The notes under the pieces: generated by a model | Told to the model about the DNA's origin: nothing | Databases searched by the model: none | Seen by the model: the letters and a program-made list of their open reading frames with translations, nothing else | Assembly: GCF_010907035.1 (NCBI RefSeq) | Contig: NZ_QUMK01000038.1 | Span: 1-52,258 of the forward strand | Origin: Rhodopseudomonas sp. BR0M22 | GTDB taxonomy: Bacteria > Pseudomonadota > Alphaproteobacteria > Rhizobiales > Xanthobacteraceae | Direction: 5' to 3' | DNA: 52,258 nt | Position numbers and translations under genes: made by a program | In this document: piece by piece, positions 1-8,613 of the stretch | Numbering within the stretch: the first letter of the stretch is position 1 | Layout of the letters: each line of letters begins with the position of its first letter

Positions 1-60
1 GCGATCCCTTGTGAATGCCGCGCCCGCCCGGATTCCGGCGGCGCGTGGACTAACGTGATC

Positions 61-100
61 GATCTGCGTCGCCGCAGATCCCGGCCCCGCTGCGGGCCGG
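61..100 (+). other. Two tandem hairpins in the leader of the first receptor gene
   Basis: Two perfect stem-loops lie just upstream of the start at 117. Arms of 8 nt (GATCTGCG, CGCAGATC) lie at 61-68 and 73-80, and arms of 7 nt (CCGGCCC, GGGCCGG) at 81-87 and 94-100. They may belong to a 5' leader or end an upstream transcript. The window begins too close to see any larger structured RNA, and no riboswitch core was recognised. Confidence 0.35.
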
Positions 101-116
101 CAGTCAGGACCGAACC

Positions 117-2468
117 ATGTCATCTCGCCTCAAGACCGGGCTGTTGCTCGGCACCGCGACCCTCGCCGCGTGCAGCGCCGGCGCCCCAGGCGCACGCGCA
201 CAGACCGCGCTGCCCGAAGTCACCGTCACCGCGCCGAGCCCGATTCAGCGCCGCCACCACACCGAGGCCAAGCCGCGCCCGGCGCCCCGCGTCGCCGCCA
301 CGGCACGCCAGCGTGGTCCCGCTCCGGCCGAGACACCCCCGGTGGCGCAGGCCGCCCCGGCGCCGCTGCCCGGCACCCTGCCGATCGTCACCGACCAGTT
401 CGCGACCGTCACGGTGGTGCCGAACGAGGAAATCCGCCGCAGCGGCGGCGGCACGCTCGGCGACCTGCTCGGCAACAAGCCCGGCATCAGCGCGTCGCAA
501 TACGCGCCCGGCGGCGCCAGCCGGCCGATCATCCGCGGCCTCGACGTCAACCGCGTCAGCATCGTCGAGAACGGCATCGGCAGCAACGGCGCCTCCGACC
601 TCGGCGAGGACCACTTCGTGCCGGTCGATCCGTTGTCCACCAACCAGGTCGAAGTAATCCGCGGCCCGGCAACGCTGCGCTACGGCTCGACCGCGATCGG
701 CGGCGTGGTCAGCGCCAGCAACAACCGGATTCCCGACGCGCTGCCGCCCTGCGCGCAGCCGTTCCAGAGCTACGGCCTGCCGGCCAAGGCGCCGACACTG
801 ATCGGCGGCGCCGGCTGCATGAACGGCGAAGTGCGCAGCGCCGTCAATTCGGTCGATCGCGGCGTCGAAGGCGCGGTGCTGCTCGATGCCGGCGGCAACA
901 ACGTCGCGGTCCACGCCGACGTCTATGGCCGCAATGCCGGCGACTACAACGTGCCGAGCTATCCCTATGCGGCGCCGGGCATGCCGTTCAACGGCCGTCA
1001 GCCCAACTCGGCCGCGACTGCGGCGGGCGCTTCGGTCGGCGGCTCGTATCTGTTCGACGGCGGCTTCATCGGCGCCTCGATCACCCAGAACAATTCGATC
1101 TATCGCATTCCCGGCGTCGAGGGTTCGCAGGTCGGCACCCGGATCGACGCCAAGCAGACCAAGTTCAGCGCCAAGGGCGAGTATCGCCCGGATGCGGCGG
1201 CGATCGACGCGATCCGGTTCTGGGTCGGCGCTACCGACTACAAGCACAACGAGGTCGGTCAGGCCACGGCCGGCGATCCGACCACTGACGGCGTCCGCCA
1301 GACCTTCACCAATCGCGAGCAGGAAGGCCGGCTCGAGGTCCAACTGGCACCGTTCAATGCCGGCTTTGCGGCAGTCACCACCGCGGTCGGCGTCCAGGCC
1401 GGACATCAGGAACTCACCGCACCGAGCCCTGACGACCCGGGCAGCCCGCTGAACGGTCTGTTCGATCCGAACAAGAACACCAAAGTGGCCGGCTACGTGT
1501 TCAACGAGCTGCAGTTCACCAACACTACCAAGGCGCAGGTCGCCGGCCGCATCGAGCACGTCGAACTGTCCGGCTCCACGCCGGCGTTCGTGCCCGAGAT
1601 CTTCGACCTCAACGCCGACCCGAACGCGATCGGTCCGGCAACGCAGCGTAATCTGTCGTTCACCCCGAAGAGCCTGAGCCTCGGCCTGATCCAGGCGCTG
1701 CCGTGGGGCCTGTCCGCCAGCATCACCGGGCAGTACACCGAGCGCGCCCCGAAGCCGGCCGAGCTGTTCTCGCGCGGCGGCCACGACGCCACCGCAACCT
1801 TCGACATCGGCAATCCGAACCTGAAGATCGAAACCGCCAAATCGGTCGAGGTCGGGCTGCGCCGCGCCGAAGGACCGTTCCGGTTCGAGATCACCGCCTA
1901 CTACACCCAGTTCAGCGGCTTCATCTATCGCCGCCTGACCGGCAATACCTGCGAGGAGGTGGAGTGCGGCGCTGGCGCCGGACTGGAATTGAACCAGGCG
2001 ATCTACTCGCAGCGTGACGCCACCTTCAAGGGCGGCGAATTCCAGAGCCAGCTCGACGTCGCTCAGATCTATGGCGGCACCTTCGGTATCGAGAACCAGT
2101 TCGACATCGTGCGGGCGACCTTCGCGGACGGCACCAACGTGCCGCGGATTCCGCCGATGCGCGTCGGCGGCGGCCTGTACTGGCGCGACGCCAATTGGCT
2201 GATGAAGGTCAATCTGCTGCACGCCTTCGCGCAGAACGACGTCGCCCCGATCGCCGAGACCACGACGCCGGGCTACAATCTGCTGAAGGCCGAAGTCAGC
2301 TATCGCACCAAGCTCGACCCCAACGTCTGGGGCGCGCGCGAAATGCTGGTCGGCCTGATCGGCAACAACCTGCTCAACGAGGACATCCGGATCGCGACGT
2401 CTTACAGCAAGGACAACGTGCTGATGCCCGGCATCGGCGTCCGCGCGTTCGCGAACGTGAAGTTCTGA
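117..2468 (+). CDS. TonB-dependent outer-membrane receptor, ZnuD-like
   Basis: 783-residue outer-membrane receptor. Residues 1-28 look like a signal peptide ending AGAPGARAQ. A TonB box (LPEVTVTAP) follows at about 32-40, then a Pro/Ala/Arg/His-rich linker to about 90, a plug domain (about 95-200, with IIRGLDVNRV and VEVIRGPATLRYGS) and a beta-barrel ending in a terminal Phe (VRAFANVKF). The barrel segment ERAPKPAELFSRGGHDATAT followed by FDIGNPNLKIE resembles the ZnuD zinc-receptor family, so metal uptake driven by TonB-ExbBD is likely. Zinc itself is not proven, because the His-rich external loop of classical ZnuD is not evident. The DUF2946 protein and a second receptor follow on the same strand, which supports a metal-related role. 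No Fur/Zur box was recognised in the short upstream sequence. Confidence 0.85.
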   Translation: MSSRLKTGLLLGTATLAACSAGAPGARAQTALPEVTVTAPSPIQRRHHTEAKPRPAPRVAATARQRGPAPAETPPVAQAAPAPLPGTLPIVTDQFATVTVVPNEEIRRSGGGTLGDLLGNKPGISASQYAPGGASRPIIRGLDVNRVSIVENGIGSNGASDLGEDHFVPVDPLSTNQVEVIRGPATLRYGSTAIGGVVSASNNRIPDALPPCAQPFQSYGLPAKAPTLIGGAGCMNGEVRSAVNSVDRGVEGAVLLDAGGNNVAVHADVYGRNAGDYNVPSYPYAAPGMPFNGRQPNSAATAAGASVGGSYLFDGGFIGASITQNNSIYRIPGVEGSQVGTRIDAKQTKFSAKGEYRPDAAAIDAIRFWVGATDYKHNEVGQATAGDPTTDGVRQTFTNREQEGRLEVQLAPFNAGFAAVTTAVGVQAGHQELTAPSPDDPGSPLNGLFDPNKNTKVAGYVFNELQFTNTTKAQVAGRIEHVELSGSTPAFVPEIFDLNADPNAIGPATQRNLSFTPKSLSLGLIQALPWGLSASITGQYTERAPKPAELFSRGGHDATATFDIGNPNLKIETAKSVEVGLRRAEGPFRFEITAYYTQFSGFIYRRLTGNTCEEVECGAGAGLELNQAIYSQRDATFKGGEFQSQLDVAQIYGGTFGIENQFDIVRATFADGTNVPRIPPMRVGGGLYWRDANWLMKVNLLHAFAQNDVAPIAETTTPGYNLLKAEVSYRTKLDPNVWGAREMLVGLIGNNLLNEDIRIATSYSKDNVLMPGIGVRAFANVKF

Positions 2469-2477
2469 GCTAGCGAC

Positions 2478-2578
2478 GTCATTCCGGGGCGCTCACGCAG
2501 TGAGCGAACCCGGAATCCAGAAGTTGTAGCAAAGAGAGATTCCGGGTTCGCGAGCTTCGCTCGCGCCCCGGAATGACG
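2478..2578. repeat. Dispersed palindromic element, family A, copy 1
   Basis: A 101-bp element bounded by 16-bp inverted ends (CGTCATTCCGGGGCGC and its complement). Two inner hairpins contain GAACCCGGAATCC and GGATTCCGGGTTC-type blocks around a variable centre. Related copies lie at 19520-19640, 39899-39997 and 45641-45743. All are intergenic. Such elements are non-coding and may fold in RNA after the preceding receptor gene. Confidence 0.85.
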
Positions 2579-2678
2579 AACGAGAGACTGAGTGGCGTCG
2601 CCGGTTCGTCGGCGGCGCTATTTTGGATTGCTGACTATGCTCGGTGCCGCTGCTATGCGCGCCGGGCTCGGATGAACC

Positions 2679-3032
2679 ATGAACTGGGTGCGGACGCATA
2701 TTCGTCTCGGAACGCGGCTGGCGCTGATCGCGCTGGCGCTGCACTTTGTCGTGGCATTCGGGCACTTCCACCGGATCGTCACCCAGTCGGCGGTGCAGGC
2801 GCTCACCGCGCCCGATCCGGCCTCGCCCGACAGCGATCCTCAATCCGACGACCCCGACACCTGCACGATCTGCGCCGTGATGGCGATGGCCGATGCGATG
2901 CTCGGCGCTTCGCCACCGTCGTTGCCGCAGCGCCAGGCCGTCGCGTTCGCGCACAGCGTGCCGGATCTGGCCCTGATCCGCGCGGGCGGCATCCGCACCG
3001 CCTTCAACCCCCGCGCGCCTCCCGCCGGCTGA
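2679..3032 (+). CDS. DUF2946-type small membrane protein with CxxC motif
   Basis: 117-residue protein. It has one hydrophobic segment near the N-terminus (about residues 11-31, LALIALALHFVVAFGHFH), an acidic stretch (DPASPDSDPQSDDPD) and a CTIC (CxxC) motif followed by AVMAMADAM. This plan, a TM segment then CxxC in a short periplasmic tail, matches DUF2946, which is often found beside TonB-dependent metal receptors. Here it sits between two receptor genes on the same strand, so a role in metal handling is a reasonable inference; the function is unknown. The ATG at 2679 has no strong ribosome binding site, so the exact start is uncertain. Confidence 0.7.
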   Translation: MNWVRTHIRLGTRLALIALALHFVVAFGHFHRIVTQSAVQALTAPDPASPDSDPQSDDPDTCTICAVMAMADAMLGASPPSLPQRQAVAFAHSVPDLALIRAGGIRTAFNPRAPPAG

Positions 3033-3191
3033 CATCGCCGATCCGTAAACCAGAGTTCGCTCTTCGCCGGGCGATCTCGACCGATGTCAGCCAAGCCCGC
3101 CGGCCACCGGCGGCAAGCCAGCGCTCCCGACATCCACGGGCGACGATCAGCGTCGCCGGATGAGCGCGCGCATGGCTTCGAGGAGAGTCCC

Positions 3192-5465
3192 ATGCCGTCT
3201 CACATCAAGCGAAGCCTGTTGGCTTCGAGCACAGCGTCGCTGCTGTTGCTCGCACTCGGATCGCCCGGCCTCGCGCAGAGCGCCGCGCCGGTCGCGCGGG
3301 GCACGACGTCACTTCCCGAGATCGACGTCATCCAGCCGCAGCGCGCGCCTCACCCGGCCCGGCGCCCGAAGACCCGGACCGCAGCGCGGGCACGCCGGGG
3401 CGCATCGACGAAACCACCGAAACAGAACGCCCAGACCGCCGCGCAAATGGCAGCCCAGGCTGTCGCAACCAAGCACGCCGGCTTCGACGCCGCGCGGCAG
3501 GCGATCTTCAAGCCGAACGGCGCCAGCGCCTTCGACGTCAACCACGAGGCGATTCTGGCGCTGCCGCAGGGCGCCAACGCCACGCTCGACAAGGTGCTGC
3601 TGCAGGCCCCCGGCGTGTCGCAGGATTCCGCCGCCAGCGGCGATCTGCACGTCCGCAACGAGCACGCCAATGTGCAGTACCGGATCAACGGCATCGCGCT
3701 GCCGGACGGCGTCAGCGGCTTCGGCCAAATGCTGGATACCTCGCTGGTCGGACGCTTGACGCTGCTGACCGGCGCGCTGCCGGCGCAATACGGACTGCGC
3801 ACCGCCGGCGTCGTCGACATCACGACGCGCACCGACGCCTTCAACAACAGCGGCACCGTCAGCGTCTATGGCGGCAGCCGGCAGACCGTCACGCCGAGCG
3901 TCGAGTATGGCGGCACCGCCGGCAACACGCAGTATTTCGTCTCCGGCCGCTACTTCGGCTCCAGCCTCGGCCTCGAAAACCCGACCTCGTCGCCGAGCGC
4001 GATCCACGACGACACGCAGCAGGGCAAAGGCTTCGCTTATCTCTCCACCGTGATCGACGACACGACGCGGCTGACCTTCATCGGCGGCGCCTCGGCCAAC
4101 AACTACCAGATCCCCAACAATCCAGGCCAGACGCCCGGCTTCACCGCATTCGGCGTGTCGAATTTCGACTCGGCGCTGCTCAATGAAAATCAGCGCGAGC
4201 GCAACGGCTTCGGTGTTCTGGCCCTGCAGAAATCGGTCAACGGGCTCGACCTGCAGCTCTCGGCGTTCTCGCGCTACAGCGCTTTGCACTTCACCCCCGA
4301 CACGGTCGGCGATCTGGTGTTCAACGGCGTCGCCTCCGACGTCTATCGACGCAGCGTCGCCAGCGGCATCCAGGCCGACGGCTCCTACCGGCTCAGCGAC
4401 GCCCACACGCTGCGCGGCGGCTTCCAGGTGACGGCCGAACAGAGCCGGGTGACGAACTCATCGGTCGTGCTGCCGCTCGACGCCGGCGGCAACCCGGTCG
4501 ACGCCCCGTTCGGTATCGTCGATTCCAGCAGCAAGCTCGGCTGGCTGTTCAGCACCTATCTGCAGGACGAATGGCGCGTCACCAACACCGTGACGCTGAA
4601 TTCCGGCCTGCGGTTCGACCAGATGGCCGAATACACGAGCGCCAACCAGCTCAGCCCGCGCATCAGCCTGACCTGGAAGCCGTTCGAGGGCACCACCTTC
4701 CACGCCGGCTATTCGCGCAACTTCACGCCGCCCGCGCAGGTGCTGGCGGCGCCGACCAATCTGGCGCTGGTCGGGAATACGACGCTGCAGCCCGCCGTCA
4801 ACGCCAACAGTCCGGTGCTGCCGGAGCGGTCGAACGTGTTCGATGTCGGCATCACGCAGAAGCTGCTGCCCGGCCTCGAAGTCGGCATCGACACCTACTA
4901 CAAGACCGCGCGCGACCTGCTCGACGACGGCCAGTTCGGCGCCGCCTATGTGCTGTCGGCGTTCAACTACGACCGCGCCGAGAATGCCGGCGTCGAGTTC
5001 AAGGGCTCCTACACCAACGGCAATTTCCGGATCTACGGCAATCTCGCGCTGGCCCGGCAGATCGCCACGACCGTGGTATCGAACCAGTATCTGTTCGATC
5101 CGGACGAGCTCGCCTACATCGCGAACCACTACATCTACACCGACCACGCTCAGTTGGTGACGGCGTCGGCCGGCGCATCGTATCGCTGGCACGACACCAA
5201 TTTCAGCGCATCGATGATCTACGGCAGCGGCCTGCGCTCGGGCTTTGCCAATATCGGAACGCTGCCGGCCTATACCCAGGTCAATCTCGGCCTGTCGCAC
5301 GACTTCTATCTGGCGAGTGCGACCAAGCCAACCACGGTGCGGTTCGACGTCGTCAACCTGTTCGACAGCGTCTACGAGATCCGCGACGGCTCGGGGATCG
5401 GCGTGTTCGCGCCGCAATACGGGCCGCGCCGCGGCTTCTATGTCGGTGTCGCGCAGAAGTTCTGA
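3192..5465 (+). CDS. TonB-dependent outer-membrane receptor (second)
   Basis: 757 residues from the ATG at 3192, chosen because GGAG lies a few bases upstream (AGGAGAGTCCC) and a signal peptide starts there (MPSHIKRSLL, cleavage after SPGLAQ). The frame stays open further upstream but that part lacks signal-peptide character. Next come a TonB-box-like LPEIDVIQP, a strongly basic Ala/Lys/Arg linker of about 60 residues, a plug (about 110-230, with VQYRINGIALPDG and AGVVDITTRTD) and a barrel ending VGVAQKF with the terminal Phe. The substrate cannot be read from sequence. Its place after the ZnuD-like receptor and the DUF2946 gene suggests a metal or metal chelate. Confidence 0.85.
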   Translation: MPSHIKRSLLASSTASLLLLALGSPGLAQSAAPVARGTTSLPEIDVIQPQRAPHPARRPKTRTAARARRGASTKPPKQNAQTAAQMAAQAVATKHAGFDAARQAIFKPNGASAFDVNHEAILALPQGANATLDKVLLQAPGVSQDSAASGDLHVRNEHANVQYRINGIALPDGVSGFGQMLDTSLVGRLTLLTGALPAQYGLRTAGVVDITTRTDAFNNSGTVSVYGGSRQTVTPSVEYGGTAGNTQYFVSGRYFGSSLGLENPTSSPSAIHDDTQQGKGFAYLSTVIDDTTRLTFIGGASANNYQIPNNPGQTPGFTAFGVSNFDSALLNENQRERNGFGVLALQKSVNGLDLQLSAFSRYSALHFTPDTVGDLVFNGVASDVYRRSVASGIQADGSYRLSDAHTLRGGFQVTAEQSRVTNSSVVLPLDAGGNPVDAPFGIVDSSSKLGWLFSTYLQDEWRVTNTVTLNSGLRFDQMAEYTSANQLSPRISLTWKPFEGTTFHAGYSRNFTPPAQVLAAPTNLALVGNTTLQPAVNANSPVLPERSNVFDVGITQKLLPGLEVGIDTYYKTARDLLDDGQFGAAYVLSAFNYDRAENAGVEFKGSYTNGNFRIYGNLALARQIATTVVSNQYLFDPDELAYIANHYIYTDHAQLVTASAGASYRWHDTNFSASMIYGSGLRSGFANIGTLPAYTQVNLGLSHDFYLASATKPTTVRFDVVNLFDSVYEIRDGSGIGVFAPQYGPRRGFYVGVAQKF

Positions 5466-5480
5466 AGCTGCAGCCGAGAC

Positions 5481-5506
5481 AGCAAGGCGCGTCAGCGCGC
5501 CTTGCT
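5481..5506. terminator. Bidirectional hairpin between convergent genes
   Basis: Perfect 11-bp arms AGCAAGGCGCG (5481-5491) and CGCGCCTTGCT (5496-5506) around a TCAG loop. It lies between the receptor ending at 5465 and the convergent acetyltransferase, whose stop codon and last codons are inside the stem. No long T-tract is present on either side. Confidence 0.65.
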
Positions 5507-6004
5507 CCAATCCGGACGGATCGCGCCGCCGACGCCTTCGAAGGCACCCTCGGCCAGCTCAAGCACCAGCAGGCGGGCGGCATCGACCGGCCCCGGCATC
5601 GTCACCCGGCCCTTCGGAATCTTCTTGAAGCCGACCCGGCCATAATACGGCTCGTCGCCGACCAGCATGATCAGCTTGTGGCCTTGAGCCCGTGCATCCG
5701 AGATCGCACGGTCGAGCAGCAGCCGGCCGACGCCGCGCGAGCGGAACGGCGGCTCCACCGTCAGCGGGCCGAGCAACAAAGCCGGCGTCTCGCCGATCAT
5801 GATCGGCAACTGCCGGACGGAGCCGACCAGCAAGGTGCCGATCCAGGCGGTGAACGACAATTCGGCGAGGTGGTCGACGTGCTCGCGCAGCCGGTAGGCG
5901 CTGAGCACGAAACGGCCGGGCCCGAAGGTGCGCTCGTGCAACCGCTCGATGGCGTGCGCGTGGTTCGGCGACTCGGGCAGGATGGTGAGATCGAGATCGG
6001 TCAT
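5492..6004 (-). CDS. GNAT family N-acetyltransferase
   Basis: 170-residue acetyltransferase from the ATG at 6004 (MTDLDLTILPE). The GNAT fold is shown by the acetyl-CoA-binding segment PPFRSRGVGRLLLDRAI (the R/Q-x-x-G-x-G/A loop) at about residues 86-102, followed by KLIMLVGDEPYYGRVGF, typical of the YhbS-like subgroup of predicted N-acetyltransferases. It would transfer an acetyl group from acetyl-CoA to an unknown amine in the cytosol. The last codons lie within the shared terminator stem. It sits alone on the minus strand behind the mscS-type gene, about 48 bp from its stop. Confidence 0.85.
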   Translation of the reverse strand: MTDLDLTILPESPNHAHAIERLHERTFGPGRFVLSAYRLREHVDHLAELSFTAWIGTLLVGSVRQLPIMIGETPALLLGPLTVEPPFRSRGVGRLLLDRAISDARAQGHKLIMLVGDEPYYGRVGFKKIPKGRVTMPGPVDAARLLVLELAEGAFEGVGGAIRPDWSKAR

Positions 6005-6052
6005 GGCGGACGCGCAATAGCACCGCGTCCGCACCAGGTCCATCGCCGCCGA

Positions 6053-7765
6053 CTAGACCCGATCGGCGGCGGCGGCCGCGGCCGCACTGTAAGAGGACCC
6101 TTGATCGCTCTCGGGCGGCGGCGCGACGTCGACCGCATCCGCCGACTTCGGCACCGCCACGCCCCTGTCGCGGGCGACATAGAGCGTCTGCGACGGGAAG
6201 GCGAAGCCGCTGCCGGCCTCGCCGACCAGCTCCATGATGCGCAGGAACAGCTCCTCCTGCACTTCAAGGAATTCGTCCGCGTTCTTAACGTGGACGTAGG
6301 AGAAAATCTCGACCCTGAGCGAAGTGGCGCCGAGTGCGATGAATCGAACCCGCGCCGGATCGTTGTCGACCTTCGGATGGTCGAGCAGCAATTGGCGGAT
6401 CGAAGCCGTCAGCACGCGCATTTGAGCCGGCGTGGTCTCGTATCGCAGGTCGAGAATCGGGTGAAACCAGAATTTGTCGCGGCGGCTGTAGTTTTCGATC
6501 TGCACCGCAGCGAGCTGGCCGTTCGGCACCGTGACCAAGGTTCGGTCGAGCGTCCGGATGCGGGTCGAGCGCATGCCGATGTCTTCGATCGTGCCCATGG
6601 TCTCGCCGAATTTGCAGAAATCCCCGACCCGCATCGGCTGATCGGTGACCAGCGTCAGGCTGCCGACCAGATGCTCGATCGTCTTCTGCGCACCCAGAGC
6701 GATCGCGATACCGCCGATACCCAGAGCGGCGAGACCGGCGGTGACGTTGTAGCCCAGCGTATTCAGGCCCGCGATCAGCGCGAAGGCGATCAGCGCAAAT
6801 TTGACGGCGCGACGGATGAAGTTGACCGCCGACAGCATCGACAGCCGGCCGCGCAGCGTCATGCGGTCGATCGCGAACGCCGCCAGCGCGTCGACGATCC
6901 GCCAAACGATCCACGACAGCGCCATCCAGCCGAGCACCTCGGTGACGCTGTTCATGTGCTGCCGGGCGACGATAGCAACGCCCGCCAGCACCATCGCGAC
7001 GCGCAGCATCCAGGCCGCCAGGAACAGCCGGATCGGCATCGCGGAGGCTTCGAGCACCCGGCGAATGCGGGAGTCCCCCCGATCGCGCAAGCGGAACACC
7101 AGCCACCACAGCGCCCCGGTGATCAGCCAAACGACCGCGTAGGACAGCAGCGCGAGCACGACCACCGCGAGCCAATGCCCGACCGGCACACCGGCGAAGC
7201 GATATTCGTCGCGCAGCGCGTAGGGCAGCAACTTGTCGACCCAGCTCGACACCACGGTCCGCGACAGCTCCGGCAGTTCGGCGACGGTGCGCGGCGACAC
7301 CAGCCAGATCTTGACCCCGTCCTTGTTTTCCACCCGATGCGCGAGCAGATCGACGGTGCCGTGATCGGTCCGGACCAGACCGAACTTCTCCTGGTCGAGC
7401 GCCAGACCATCGTCCTGGTCGCCGGCCGGATCGTCGCTCAGCCGCAGCCGGGAAAACACCACGCCGCCGCGATCGAGGATGCGTTGCAGCTGCTGCGCGA
7501 CGCTCGGGCCCCAGGCGTTCTTCTCCTGCGACAGGTCGAGATACTGCGCGGCCTTGTCGTAATTCTGCTCGGCGGCCGCACCGATGAAGCCTGCAACCAT
7601 GCCGGCCGGCGTCTCGCGGCCGAGCGGATCGGTCGGCGGCGCCGGCTGCGCGGGAGGCGTAGCGTTGCCATTGGCGGCGGGGATCTGAGCAAAGGCGGAA
7701 CTCGCGACCAGCATCGTCGCGACGACGATCAGGGTTCGAAACAGCGCGCGGACAGTTGACGTCAA
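6053..7765 (-). CDS. MscS-family mechanosensitive channel
   Basis: 570 residues if it starts at the TTG at 7765, chosen because AGAGGAG lies just upstream and a signal peptide begins there (ending ASSAFAQ). The frame is open further upstream but Arg-rich and unlike a protein start. A periplasmic domain (about 30-190) is followed by several membrane helices (about 195-350). The pore helix and MscS core (TAGLAALGIGGIAIALGAQK, then PMRVGDFCKFGETMGTIEDI) come next, with a cytosolic beta domain after. It is larger than E. coli MscS (286 residues), like YbdG/YnaI-type members. Role: release of solutes on osmotic downshock. Confidence 0.88.
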   Translation of the reverse strand: MTSTVRALFRTLIVVATMLVASSAFAQIPAANGNATPPAQPAPPTDPLGRETPAGMVAGFIGAAAEQNYDKAAQYLDLSQEKNAWGPSVAQQLQRILDRGGVVFSRLRLSDDPAGDQDDGLALDQEKFGLVRTDHGTVDLLAHRVENKDGVKIWLVSPRTVAELPELSRTVVSSWVDKLLPYALRDEYRFAGVPVGHWLAVVVLALLSYAVVWLITGALWWLVFRLRDRGDSRIRRVLEASAMPIRLFLAAWMLRVAMVLAGVAIVARQHMNSVTEVLGWMALSWIVWRIVDALAAFAIDRMTLRGRLSMLSAVNFIRRAVKFALIAFALIAGLNTLGYNVTAGLAALGIGGIAIALGAQKTIEHLVGSLTLVTDQPMRVGDFCKFGETMGTIEDIGMRSTRIRTLDRTLVTVPNGQLAAVQIENYSRRDKFWFHPILDLRYETTPAQMRVLTASIRQLLLDHPKVDNDPARVRFIALGATSLRVEIFSYVHVKNADEFLEVQEELFLRIMELVGEAGSGFAFPSQTLYVARDRGVAVPKSADAVDVAPPPESDQGSSYSAAAAAAADRV

Positions 7766-7993
7766 AATCGCTCCTCTTGAACGGACAGGCGCGGAATCGA
7801 AACGAATCGTCCCTGGGCTCCGCCGTCTCCGGCGGCGCTCATGATCCCGGCGCAAAAATGCTTCGGCCCCGCCGATAGCGACGAAATGGGCCATCTCTAT
7901 GGTCTCGCGCACGTTGTGCTGCGGTTGCGCCACCAGCATCACGCGGGAACCGGATGGTCAAGTTCCGCAAGGCGCCAACCGCTTTGGCGAGAT

Positions 7994-8482
7994 TTACCGC
8001 CAGGTGGCACTCGGCGGCCGCCCCTCCAGCACCTCGGCGATCCGCTGCCGGGTGCCGGGCGTGGTTTCGGCCGGCAACGCGTCGGCGGCGAAAAAGCCGG
8101 AAGCGACGATCTCGCGGTTCGGCTCCGGGGGCCGATCCTGATGGTACTGTCGAACCACATAGACCGCGACATGATCGCGCGGCGACACATGGCTGTTGAA
8201 GAAGACGCCGTGCAGCACCGGCGCCCCGGTCAGCGCGATCCAGCCCTCCTCCATCAGCTCGCGGGCCAGCGCATCGACGAAGCTCTCGCCGACTTCGACG
8301 CCGCCGCCCGGCAGATGCCAGCCGACCACATAAGAATGCTGGATCAGGAACACCCGGTTCTGAGCGTCGAGCACCACACCGCGCGCGCCCAGCGTCATGC
8401 CGCGGGCGAACCGCCAATACAGATGAAACATCCGGGTCAGGACCGGCTCGAGTGTCAGCCGCAGTTTCTGAACAGCAGTCAC
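7994..8482 (-). CDS. NUDIX hydrolase
   Basis: 162 residues from a GTG at 8482 (VTAVQKLRLT...). The frame also runs upstream to an ATG at 8563, which would overlap the divergent promoter region. The NUDIX box is complete: G(G)GVEVGESFVDALARELMEEGW fits Gx5Ex7REUxEExGU, with the catalytic REx2EE glutamates present. The rest of the fold (GVVLDAQNRVFLIQHSY, WHLPGG) is typical. It hydrolyses a nucleoside diphosphate linked to another moiety; the substrate is unknown. It is divergent from the phosphoesterase gene at 8614. Confidence 0.85.
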   Translation of the reverse strand: MTAVQKLRLTLEPVLTRMFHLYWRFARGMTLGARGVVLDAQNRVFLIQHSYVVGWHLPGGGVEVGESFVDALARELMEEGWIALTGAPVLHGVFFNSHVSPRDHVAVYVVRQYHQDRPPEPNREIVASGFFAADALPAETTPGTRQRIAEVLEGRPPSATWR

Positions 8483-8613
8483 CGCCCAACGCCCCTCGCG
8501 CCAAGGCGCAGCCCGAGGGTTGCGCCGGTCCGGCCAACTTGCCAAAACCACAGCCGCTTTCACAGCCGGGAGTTCGCGACCGGCCGGCAGGTCCCTCGCG
8601 ACCGGATCGTGCG

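Noticed and set aside
1-116. Cobalamin or other riboswitch before the first TonB receptor
   Set aside because: Only two simple hairpins are visible and no conserved riboswitch core; the window starts too close to judge more.
2478-2578. CRISPR-like repeats (the CATTCCGGGG family)
   Set aside because: The copies are single, tens of kb apart, internally palindromic and not separated by regular spacers; no cas gene is present.
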